Shown: positions 23,095-33,879 of the stretch, in pieces
Layout: every line of letters begins with the position of its first letter
How positions within the stretch are numbered: position 1 is the stretch's first letter
Notes under the pieces: generated by a model
What the model saw: the letters and a program-made list of their open reading frames with translations, nothing else
What the model was told of the DNA's origin: nothing
The model's database searches: none
Program-made: the position numbers and the translations under genes
Assembly (NCBI GenBank): GCA_025403435.1
Contig: CM046350.1
Location: forward strand, 20,148,830-20,212,829
Length of the DNA: 64,000 nucleotides
DNA from: Artocarpus heterophyllus
Lineage: Eukaryota; Streptophyta; Magnoliopsida; Rosales; Moraceae
Direction of reading: 5' to 3'

Positions 23095-23490
23095 CTTTTT
23101 TGTGGTAGATTAACCTGATCATCATTATAGATTCTAGAGTGGAATCTCGTAGATACCATTGTAGCATATACATGATTATCTTATTTTTATATTTAATAAA
23201 AATACTGATATCTCTGGTAGTCAGTGTGAGCTGTCAAAGTGGAATCTGATGGATGCCAAAGCAGAATCTATCAAATTATTATCATTTTTTACTTTCAACA
23301 AAAAATACCAATTGTCTTTAGTCACTAACGCGGACTATTAGTGTGGAATCTGGTAAATACTGATGTGGAATCTACCTGATTATCATATTTTTATTTTCAA
23401 CAAAAAATAATAAGCATCTCCAATCATCATTGCGAACACTAGAGTAAATTTTGGTTGATGCTGGAGTAGAATCTAGTAAATTCTCATAAT
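23095..23490. repeat. Degenerate tandem repeat, about 100-104 bp period, four copies
   Basis: Recurring motifs appear at regular spacing. The ggaatct motif occurs at 23141, 23241 and 23345, with a degenerate form near 23445, followed each time by a second gtagaatct-like motif and a tttcaacaaaaaata-type tail. Copies differ at many positions, so the array is old. A further partial unit may lie near 23875-23960. It is non-coding. Confidence 0.55.
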
Positions 23491-25740
23491 CTAATAGATT
23501 ATTTTTTCAGGGTCTTCACAAGAATGCCACAAATTCTAGGCTTGGATTGATTTATTCTATAAGAAAAAAATATTTATAGAAAATGCCACAGTTATGCCAC
23601 ACAATATATTTAGAATACAAAATATACTTATAAGCTTTATAGTTTATGACAATTAAGCTTTATAGTTTTTTGTTAAAATGCTTATTGATCAAAAGAGTAC
23701 AATTGTCTAACAAAGTAATTTTGTTTAAACAACACGGCAGTGAATGCAAGACTTTTTTGGGGTGTGGCAAAATTCAATCTACTAGTTTTTTTTTTTTTTG
23801 ACATCTTCCCTAAATATCTCTATTTTTTCAAGTGGCTGATATATGCCCACCGAACCGATTGATAACCTACCAGACATCCAAGAGAAATCTAGTAGATTAT
23901 ATTTCATAGTCTACCATGTTGTTTTTTATTTTTAATTATAAAAATACGAACCATCTCCAAATGGTGCCGGGGTGGAGACAAGTATTACCAAAAAAAGCGT
24001 TGTTTTGTATATTAACTTAACTCTTTGGATTCAAAATTTTGGATTGGACTTGGATGGGTGTCTGGTGGCATCAATATTTGAATCTCAATTCAAATCCCAA
24101 GTAAGATTTGAGAGCAGAATTCGAGTTTTAGCCCCTCTTAAATTTATAAGATTTAAATCCAAATGCTACAATACCCATAGCTAAGACATAAACCTGTGTT
24201 GTAAGTACTATTGCACTTTAGGTTCTGGCCATGAGCCAACAAACATATGCGTTCAATATGGGATTGTCTATTTCAATGGTTTAGCTAGTTTGAACGGAAA
24301 ATTTCACATGAGCTAGTATGTGACAAATAAAGAAAAAAGGAGAGAAGCCCATTTCGAACTATTGACTGGACATTTTGAACCAAAAAGCAACCTAAATCCA
24401 AAAACAACCTTCCATTTTTTCAACATTTTAAACCAATTTTTCAAGCCATATATTTCAAACAAAAAGGGTCAAACTATTATTTTTAAACCAACGAATCAAA
24501 CAACTCTATAAGAATGAGTTGCATACAAAAAATACACAATAATATGTGTTATATGTTATTTTAATTATCAATTTATTTAGAATCAAGTAAAAATAAATTT
24601 CCAAAATAGAAAAAATCTTTGGGCTATGTGGCATTGACACTAAAAAATTAGTTTTTTATTTTTAAAAGCAAAAAATAAAAAATAAAAAAATATTAGAACT
24701 TGACAATTATTTTCTGAGATCAATTTTTTAAAAAATTAAGTTAAAAATTTAAAAGCATAAAACAATACTTGTTCTCTAAGAATAGATGAACAACAAGATA
24801 AGGAATGTGATAGATGATCAATAAGTTGAGTTGTAATCAATGATGCAAATATCACACGAAATATTTCGATGGAAATTTTGGTTTTTTTTTATGTACCGAA
24901 ATATCTTTTCACTATAATATCAATTTTGACAAAAAAATATTGAAAATATCAGTAAATATAGATTAAAATGTCGATATCAGAAAATGTGTAGTGGATTATG
25001 AACAAAATTTCAATACATGTCGATGAAATTTTGACTAAATTTCCATAATGTTAGAAATTATAAAATTTATTGGGGTTTTTCTTTAAATATTCTATCAGTA
25101 TGTTAAACTTTCAATCAATAAGTTTTTGTCCTATACACATTTATTATAAATGATTTTGGGATCTAATTATAGCAATTCCTCTAATGAGGTTCTTCATGCT
25201 TATTATCTATATAATTAAAACTTTGAAAACTTTGATGATTATGAAACTTTCAATTATCCTCATCTAAGCACAACACCACCATCTTAGGCTAATGATTGAG
25301 AGAATTCACAGTAACTTATTATGTGACATATTTATAACTATATTTAACACCACTCAAATAACATGTCGTGGCACCAATATTATTTTAATCAATTGGAATC
25401 CCAACCATGTTTGAATTTCTTAAAACTTTGAATGACAAATCTAATATATATAGAGTTTATTACGTAAATTATATTTATTTATATTTTTTAATATTTATTG
25501 TATCTTAAAGTATTAGAGGTATATTTTAATTTATGGGCAATGCTATGATAAGATCCTTTTGTTTTAACTATTGAGTGAAAGTCAATGGTCCAAAATCACA
25601 CACTTATAATTAAACATACAAAGATAGACATCACCACATATGATCATAACAATTTTTTTATTAAAACAAATGGAAAAAAAAAACTCAAAATTTAAAAAAA
25701 ATTAAAAAAAGAAGAAAAAAGAAAAAAAGGATGAGCAACA
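23491..25740. other. AT-rich intergenic region
   Basis: No gene was recognised. The short open frames at 23972-24184 and 24320-24511 have no family features. The stretch around 24003-24180 has paired motifs (ggattcaaaat, tttgaatct, aaatccaaatgc) suggestive of a small MITE, without definite borders. Confidence 0.45.
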
Positions 25741-26270
25741 AAAGAGGGGGCCAGAAGCAGTGACATTTGACGGCCAGGCGTGAGGGCATAGAGTTGACAG
25801 CGACTTAGAGAAAAGCTCGAACAACGGCAAGAGACGGAGGAGGACCATTGCGGTGTCGCGATGGAGTTTCGCGACCTGTGGCTTTGCGATCTCCGTCTTG
25901 ATGAGATATGGATTCGAGGGCGAGGGGCTAGTGGGGCGGTGCCAGTCAACGGTCGAGTGAGGGTCAGCACCCATAGAGGCAGAGGGATTGCGATTGCATC
26001 TCTCGCCATGGGTGGCAACCCCTCTGTCGCGATGATTGCATGGATTCACACCCACCCATCACCATCGCAATCCTGTTGCGAAAGAGATCTCCCACACGCT
26101 AGAATTGTCATTGTTGTCCTCGATCTGGGGTTGTCAGGGCCTATCCACTCTTGCGTCGTCGGGGGCCCGGAGGCGGAGGAGAAGTCGCGGTTGTTGATGC
26201 ACTATCGTGGGTTTTTTCTTTTAATTTCTGTTTCTTTTAAAGTAATTTATATATATATATATATATAGTT
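25741..26270. other. GC-rich island with an unrecognised 135-codon open frame
   Basis: A sharp rise in GC content from about 25745 to 26200 interrupts AT-rich sequence. Both strands are open for more than 100 codons; the plus frame from an ATG at 25861 reads MEFRDLWLCDLRLDEIWI. Composition alone could give such frames, and no domain is visible. The island is followed by a (TA)n tract at about 26248-26267. It may be a captured fragment or the body of a DNA transposon rather than a gene. Confidence 0.35.
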
Positions 26271-26813
26271 TTTTTTTGAAGTAATTTTTTTTAGAATTAA
26301 TTAAATTTGGTGTATTTGGCTTATTTTATGATTGGTAAGCTTGTTGAATTTTTAACCATGTCTTCTTCATCTAACGGACAAGAAAAAGTCTTATTGTTGA
26401 GAATTTCTAAAAGATCTTATTGTAAAATTGCCGTTAATATATAATTTCCATAATTTATTTTAACATTTTCATCAATATCAACAATTTTTATAAAATATTT
26501 ATAAAATTAAAGTCCAAGATTCTATCAATACCTATATTTTCATCTTTAGTTACAACAGACAAACTACCCAATAGAAAAAGTACTCTCCTTAACTCACATA
26601 TTTAGTTTGTGCTTTTTTCATTTTTTAGATTTTGGACGTTTAATGTTAAACGTTAACGTTTCGTCCATTTGCTAGGTTTTTGTCAGTTTAGTCACAACTG
26701 TCGACATTGTTGGTTTTTTAATTTTGGAGAATCGATAAGGATATTTCTTTAAATTTCCCTTCTCTAAATATGAATCATCTAATTATTGGAACATGCAAGT
26801 ATAATGTTGTGAT

Positions 26814-26995
26814 ATGATAGACTAAAGTTAATTACCGACTAATTTCCCATCTGATTTAGAACACAACATGATCATGTGTGTGTATATTATACAATTTATT
26901 TGACATGATAGACTAGAGTTAATTACTGACTAAATTCTCATCTGATTTAAAAGAGGACATAATCATGTGTGCGTATATATATTATATAATTTATT
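26814..26995. repeat. 91-bp tandem duplication, with a weaker third copy
   Basis: Copies start at 26814 and 26905 (atgatagact-agagttaatta, catctgattta, atcatgtgtg-gtatat). A more diverged relative covers about 27150-27300 (aattgatcaactt, aatcatgcaccc, aaaatcccatatttt) and matches the stretch 26945-27085. This is a small local amplification in the spacer downstream of the b561 gene. Confidence 0.5.
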
Positions 26996-27367
26996 TCTCA
27001 TAGTACCACATACAAACTATTCCTATTTTCTCATGTAAGTATTCCTTTTAGCATAATTTTAAAATCCCATATTTTTGCATTCGAAAAAGAAAGAACATAG
27101 CGAGAACGTAGAACGAAAGGGACGCCCGCCTAGAATTAGCGCTAGAAAATATATGTTGTGTGATAATTGATCAACTTAGAACAGGATATACAATCATGCA
27201 CCCATCTATATATACATACTCTACTTCCCATAGAATTAACCACATATAAAATGGCCATTTTCATCTAAAAAATCCCTTTAGAAACAGCAAAATCCCATAT
27301 TTTCACACTGGAAAAAAAAAGGGAAGAAAAAAAGAGAAAGAAGTTATATATTATATATTTAATATGT

Positions 27368-27479
27368 GAATGCTACTACTTTTGATGCATGCACTCCACA
27401 GAGTGGAGACTTCGACATTGCAAATTGTTGGTTTACTTTTCCACTGCCATGGAGTGCATGCATTAAAAAAGTAGAATGC
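27368..27479. other. Long imperfect hairpin downstream of the b561 gene
   Basis: The left arm (27368-27398, with ATGCATGCACTCCA) pairs with the right arm (27450-27479, with TGGAGTGCATGCAT). The arms are about 28-30 bases with few mismatches and the loop is about 51 bases. The loop start itself contains a perfect CTCCAC-AGA-GTGGAG stem. It lies 80-190 bases past the stop codon of the minus-strand b561 gene, so it may be in its 3' untranslated region. It could be a small foldback element or a hairpin RNA precursor; I recognise no known miRNA. Confidence 0.45.
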
Positions 27480-27558
27480 AAAAGAGAAAAAGAGCACCCA
27501 ATGGCCACTACGTGAAAAGAAGTCAAAAAAAAGAAAAAAAGAAAAGAAGAATTCCACG

Positions 27559-29591
27559 TTAGTCAAACAAGTTCCTGAGTGCATTTCGCTTTCCACATGG
27601 TTCAGGCAACAACTCCTTTTGATTTTGCCTTTGAGGAATTATACCGCTTTCTTGATGAGGCGAAATAGCTTCAAGATTGCCCATAACTACTCCTTGCTTT
27701 TCCATGTACTCCTTTTTGTCTTGAAAGAGGTAAAAGAAAGCAATGAAAGAGACCTCCGCAGTGAAGAGAATGGTCCAAAGTCTTGTGCTTCTAGAAGTTT
27801 TCTTATGGTAGGCCTCTAACCCTGTATAGATGTTTATAATTCCAACCAGTGATATCAGAGTCCCAAGTATCCAATGCACAAAGTACCACACTTTCCTTCC
27901 TTTCTTTCCCCTGCATATACGTGCCAAGAAGTTTATGCATAAAATATAGCATATCTTGCAACAATATATATATATATAAGAAAAATAGATCTACATGGAA
28001 ATTTATAACTAGAGATATATAGACAAAGTTTGAATTTACTGTGAATAGTTACAAACTTAAGTTGTGTTTAGTTTATAGACATGAACAAAAAGTTTCGTTC
28101 AAATATATAAAGCAAAAACAAATTAGATTTGAACCAAAACTTTTATTAGTATTATTAGGATATGTATATCCTATTATTAGTACTAATATTGTTTTCTCTA
28201 CAAAGGGCATCTAAGCATTCGTTTAGTTCATGACCAATGTTAATATTAGAAGAAGAAAAATAGATCTACAGAGAAAATTTATAACTAGGGATATATGGAC
28301 AAAGTTTAAATTTATCATGAATCATTACAAACTTAAATTGTGCTTGGTTTATAGATTTGAATAGAGTTTTAATTCAAATATATAAACTATTTGAACCAAA
28401 AATTTTTATTCAAATCTATAAACTAAACTCTAAAAAAGGTTTGAATTGAGGTTCAAATTCATGAACAAAACGAATGCTTACACATGCCGTTTGTTGAGAA
28501 AACAATATTAATACTAATAATAGGATATGGGTACTTGAATTTTACCTTTGAGGCCTGAAAAATCCGATCATGCCTTGTATCCATATGGCACTATAGAGTG
28601 CTAGACCTATCCTTTGATGACTATTGTTGAATGAATTCTCAAAGTGTTTTATAGACATCACAGCCCCAGCTGTAGCCAGAAGAACTGAAAGCATCTGCTG
28701 GGGATGAAAATAATTAGAACCCAACAAATGAAAGAAAATTTAAGCTGCAATTTAAAAAGGAAAGTTAACTTTTTCATTTTCGAATTTTTCATCAATAACT
28801 TTGATGTCCATTGTATATATATTTTAATAATATATATGTCTCTATAACTGTATAACATTGGCCTAAAATATATATGATTTTGTCATTGAGTGAGTGTGTG
28901 GTTTACGTGATATCATAGTGATCATAATTTACTTTGCAGTTACTTGACTTAAATATATATAACGTATAGTTAATAAAAGGTTTGCAATCTTATAAAGTGA
29001 TAAAGAGAGGGAAAAATGTGTTATTTAAATAAAAAATGATCATAACAAATATTTTATTTAAATAAAAAATGATCATAACAAATATTATCTACCCAATAAA
29101 AAAAATTATTTTCTTTTCTTGATATTCAAGTTATTCACGATATTAATATGCTTGTTTGAGTTTAATTATTGTATGCTAAAAAACTGTGGGCTATAAAACA
29201 TTTTAAAAAGAAACGAAATAGTGGACACCATCATTAAAGTTAAAGCAGGGTATGATGATGTTTTATAACCAAAAAAAGAAGATTAATTACAACAAGCATT
29301 TTGTAGAATTATAATAAAAGATCATGATAAGGCACTGAATTTATTTTCTGAATTAAGGTGTGTTAACGAACAATATGAGCTATTTCATATAATCATTTAC
29401 AAATAAGACTTGGAACTTGCCTGTAAAATAAAATGTAGATAGAAGAACACTTTGGCTCTAATTGATCCTTGCTCCTCTCTGCTTGACATTCTGATGGCAA
29501 GTATCCCAACAGGCAGTAAGAAACCCATTGAAATCCATAGAAGAAGCCCGTGAATTGTAATGTGGGATATCATCTGAGGACTCAACTGCAA

Positions 29592-29631
<40 letters not shown>

Positions 29632-29894
29632 CAATTAATATCCCTGAATAAGGCCTTTGCTAGACTCATCATGTAGTTTTCACATCAAAAGAAGATCAAG
29701 ATGGGGGAGAATTAAATGATGTTAAATTCACTAAGCTTAAAAATGTTTCTTACCTCATGGAAGTTGTTTTTCTTGAGCTTGTGACTGGTGGATTGATTTC
29801 CCTCTTCATAGGAAAAGCAGGCAACGAAAGGAAGAAGATGAAGAAAACAATAGACAAAGATGGTGAAAGATGCCACCTTGGGAAAACTCTGCAT
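27559..29894 (-). CDS. Cytochrome b561-domain membrane protein
   Basis: Four exons join in frame to give 268 aa: 29894-29754, 29585-29421, 28694-28546 and 27910-27559. Residues 1-28 form a hydrophobic signal sequence. The remainder is a b561 core of several membrane helices carrying transmembrane electrons, classically from ascorbate. The four haem-ligand histidines are present: H59 (TIHG), H98 (FYLHF), H128 (NSHQR) and H164 (YFVHW). It lacks the DOMON domain seen in longer relatives and ends in a hydrophilic, probably cytosolic tail. Intron 2 has a GC donor (CAG|GCAAGT). Its acceptor is CAGCAG|ATG, so use of the upstream AG would add one Gln. The other introns are GT-AG. It is well conserved and probably functional. 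Confidence 0.88.
28166..28528. mobile_element. Foldback/MITE element in b561 intron 3
   Basis: Long imperfect terminal inverted repeats of about 55 bp bound 363 bp. The outer part reads atatcctattattagtact on the left, with its complement ending at 28528. Internal pairs follow (aagcattcgtttagttcatga and catgaacaaaacgaatgctta). The interior (about 28253-28370) duplicates intron sequence found outside the element at 27978-28090. The element lies in intron 3 (27911-28545) and spares the splice sites. Confidence 0.6.
29598..29627. repeat. (TA)n microsatellite in b561 intron 1
   Basis: About 15 TA units end roughly 13 bases from the intron 1 acceptor on the minus strand. Length variation here could alter the polypyrimidine region. 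Confidence 0.75.
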
Positions 29895-29957
29895 TCTTCA
29901 ATACCCAGTTGAAAGCAAGCTCAACAATACAAACTTGCCAGCTATAATTATTATTAC

Positions 29958-30024
29958 CCTCTCTCCACTCTCTCTCTCTCTCTCTCTCCACTCTCAGGTT
30001 TTCATCATTGATGTTTAGCAAGAA

Positions 30025-30056
<32 letters not shown>

Positions 30057-30060
30057 AATT
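29958..30060 (-). promoter_or_regulatory. Leader and TATA-like tract upstream of the b561 gene
   Basis: A (TC)n run at about 29960-29993 would lie in the leader. A (TA)n run at about 30031-30056 could supply a TATA box in that orientation. The placement is plausible but unproven. Confidence 0.35.
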
Positions 30061-31299
30061 AAGGAAAAGTTAACGTTGGTGTTTCAAGAGAGATCATCAC
30101 TGCATTTACTTTTCTAAAGTCATGAATGAGTTTAATGTCAATGATGTAATAGAGATAGATTTATGACCTAGCCATTGCGTCGATAGGCTAGCTATTTTTG
30201 GTTGTTTGGTCTGAGAGAGAAGATGTATATACAGAAAAAAAAAAAGGAAAAAAGAAAAAAGAACTGAAAGTGGATGAATTGTGGAGGGCATAATAAAATT
30301 GTACGAAAGATCAAAGATTTCAACAAAGTAGGGTTGACACCGATTTACATACCTTTTGTGTCTCAAAAGGTCGTATTTAACGATTACATAAATCACCGAT
30401 GAGTCAAAGTTAACATGATTGGAGAGTTGAGTTTAATTAGCCAGAAACTAATTACTTATATAGCTAAAACGAGGTTTGTCTAGAGGCAGAGCTCTTTCTT
30501 CTATATATACTAGCATGAGGACATAGTTGTTACTAACTATATATTATTTTCCGGGTACATCTTTGCATTTTTTTCAATCTCATATAAGATTTTAAAGCAT
30601 AATTAATAATATTTCAATAAAAATAATACCATGGGTTTTCAAAAATTAAATTATAAAATCACTAGAAAGTAATAAAAATTTACATATCTAAAAATGTGGT
30701 TGGATGAAAAATGATTCTTAAGTTGAAATTTTGTGAAAATAATAAAAATGTTTATAAAGGAGAAGTGTATATCATGATTCAATTGTCACGGTAGGCTTTC
30801 GATCTGAAAGGCAATTGACCCAAAGTGCTTCAAACCTCGTCAACTAGGGCTTAAATAATTCAAGATCCATTTTGAACATTAAAATATGCATTTTGGATGG
30901 AAACTTAATTAGTAAATATAAGAGCCAAAAGATACAAGTTTTTTTTTTTAATAAAATAAAACAAAGCAAGTACTCAATGTAAAAGCATGCACTAAAGTAG
31001 TTGAAGAATAAAAATCATCCTTAAAGGTGAATTAAATTCTAAAGACTTGAAGATTATGCGAGACGAGCTAAAGATAGACTTATTTTTTGATTTAGTCTTG
31101 TATTGATTATGTGTATATTTTATCAACGTGTACTTCAATAGTTATGGTTTTTTCACACATATCTTTTTCTTTTCGTATTAGTTGTGAAGAATATGTTTTG
31201 ACACTATATTTGGTCTTAATTTTTTTAAATCAAGATTTTTAGAATATATATATGTAGTGTCAAAATTTAATTAGAGGTGGTGCTTTTATGGTTTGTTTA
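30061..31299. other. Intergenic, no gene recognised
   Basis: Mostly AT-rich sequence. Its right part may include the degraded beginning of the SIRE-like LTR described next. Confidence 0.4.
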
Positions 31300-32160
31300 C
31301 TTTGATTACTTTAGTAATCTAGCAAGTTACAAGAGTGGGCATTTTAGTTTTCTCTACGTTTGATCGGACTACAGAATATAGTCCACTGGTTGGTGCGTAT
31401 TATTTAAATAGACAAAATTCTGCTTGTTGAAAGTCAAGCTCTAACGGCTCTTTTCATATTTTTCTCTATTTTGAGCTAAAAAAATGTTGCAATGCCATAT
31501 TGATACAACTCTTAACTTGTGGAAGTCATTCTCATTCTCTTTCAAGCTTTCATTGCATTAATTCTCTTCATTTTTCAAGCATTTATTTTAAAATCACTTT
31601 GAACCTTACTATTTGTTACTTTCATTGATTGAGTGAACACATTTTCTATTATGTTCTTCCTTGTATCAAACTTTTGTGAGAGAACTAACCTTTAAAACCT
31701 TATTCAAGTGTATAGGCTATGAAACCCAAACGGAATTAGGTGTGACAAGGAGTGTCAACCTGCTTAGTTAAAGCTTTGCCATTGTGGAGGGCTTGGTGAT
31801 TTTTGAAAAAATTAAATCACTGTTTGTATTGATGTGATTGAGCTAGAAAGACAATCTAATATAGTAGAAGGGGTTAAGTAGCAGTTTATCGAAGACAACA
31901 GATGTAGGCATTTTGCTGAACCATCATAAATTTTGATTTTATTTCGTTATTCTTTCTTCTTTGTATTTTTTCTGCTTTTATCTTGTTGATTGATTGAGTT
32001 TTTGAAATTAGAGCAGTTTGACTTGACATATAGTGGCTTGTTGGTTTATCCATCTTTTGTTATTTTTATGCACAACTAGATTATTGAAGATTAGATTGTC
32101 TCTTGTAGCTTTTGAGATTTGAGTTGGTTGTCAATAATTTTGTAGGAATTTTGACATATT
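31300..32160 (+). mobile_element. SIRE-like LTR remnant, plus orientation
   Basis: Motifs such as gctctaacggctctttt, gacaaggagtgtcaacctg, ggacttggtgattttt-like and gatgtaggcattttgctgaa have the order of the R/U5 part of SIRE/Maximus-type copia LTRs. The last motif matches, in reverse orientation, aatgcctatgtctattgtc at about 51555 in the LTR at 51397-52706. Both borders are eroded and no internal region is attached. Confidence 0.45.
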
Positions 32161-32224
32161 AGTAAAGTGAGATTGGGAATAGAAGAACTCTTATTCTATT
32201 TTTCTCTCTCTTCTACATGCCAAT

Positions 32225-33644
32225 TGTTAGGGAAAACTAGCAAAAATTTTACAGTCTAACCAAGAATTTCAATTGTGTGTAGAATGAATAGAAGAGACCT
32301 TTATTTATAGAGAATAAATGGACCAATTAATTCTAAAAACTTCTATTACTTTATATTAAGTATCACATATTTAATTAGAATAAAATATGAATTTTCATTT
32401 CTTTATCTGGTGTAGGTGTCACACACAGATACAGTATCTATGCATGTAGCACCAATGAGCAATTAGGAGAGAGAAAACTGTTGCTTGTTACCCAATTTGT
32501 TTTGTTTCTAAATTTCAATTCCCGATATGAAAAAATCACATTCTTCAAAATTAGAAGCTTTTAGAAACAGAAAACTTGGTGATCAAGATAGACGACATAG
32601 GAACCTTTCCCTGTGCATGTACATGCCATACATAATGGGTCCTTGTCTTCACAATTAATTTATTTTGAGTGATTGTTAATTTAAAATTCTATAATTCTAA
32701 ATTAATCAATTAAACCAATCATTTCACTTGTCTAAATAGTGTTTTCAAGGATGGAGGTGGGACTAATGGACCCATAATTTCAAGCTTCAATAAAACTAAC
32801 ATATTAATTAAAGAGTACTCTTTTATTAATTCTAAATGTTATTCCACTAAAAACTTAGAATTATACTCTTGAGGTTATATATTTAATTACTCATTGCATA
32901 TAAATCGATCCTCCATAAATAATTCATAATTAGGGTTAGGTAAAATCTGTTAACTTCTCTAATTTCATCTTTATACTTGAGCACCATTAATTCGCTGATG
33001 AATAATAAATCCATGAGCACTCATATTATTCCAGACCCAAATCAATACTTAAAAAAATTATTTATCTACTTCTTGTTAAATAAGGAATAGATTTTTTCTT
33101 GTAATATTAATATTTTTGGCTATTTAATTCATTATGCCTCCAACATACCGAGTAAATCAAAACACAGTTTTATAAATAGGAGTCTGCTAATAACTCAGGA
33201 TTAAGATTATCTTATACATGATCATTGTTCGATGTGATTAGAACTTGCTATATTTTAATAGAATTTATTTAGCCCTTCATATCAAATCATGTCTAGGTAC
33301 TATATAATCTCATCATATACAATGCATTCATTTAATGACTTGCTATATTAACAGTATGAAAACAACTATTTTATTCTCAATGGAAATGACTTGTACTAGT
33401 AACTTTCAATCAAAAATTCCATACTTTAATTAAATAATTAATTATATATCATCGACCATTTTAGTTATCATCCCTGAATATTATCTACCTATATATAACA
33501 CTTATATACAATATTTGAGATCTATAAATATTCATAAAGTCTTCAAAATACGTACACATAAATATAATAAAACATTCACTTTATTTATTCATAAATATAT
33601 CAATTATAAAAACATCACATGTTTTAAGGGCATCTTTCCTAATA
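32225..33644 (-). mobile_element. Solo-like copia LTR related to the LTR at 58023-60003
   Basis: The segment begins TGTTAGG and ends CCTAATA (probably once CCTAACA), matching LTR termini. From about 32750 to 33540 it aligns in order with 59010-59850: ggacc-ata-t-caagct-caataa, ccactaaaaac-t, atcctccataaata, gagcaccattaattc-ctgatgaataat. It has the same orientation as that element's 3' LTR, but no polypurine tract or internal region follows, and flanking 5-mers do not match (ccaat and taagg). I read it as a solo or truncated LTR. Confidence 0.55.
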
Positions 33645-33879
33645 TAAGGCACTTTCTTTTCTCTTTCTTCCTTATAGTTGGATCACATTACACCCTCCTA
33701 TGAACACGTGAAACTAATAACCCCCAAAAATCATATTATGTCTGATGTTGTTACTAGATTCACTAGCTTCTATCATCCACATATATTTAGGTTCACCTTT
33801 TCAAAACTAACCTCATGTTTTAGACACCTCCACAAATAATTCCAATCAGGCAAATACTGCTGAAAATATAGGAAATCTT

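Noticed and set aside
27950..27980. Hairpin-like (TA)n runs as terminators or promoters
   Set aside because: Short TA microsatellites are scattered throughout the window, and nothing ties this one to a function.
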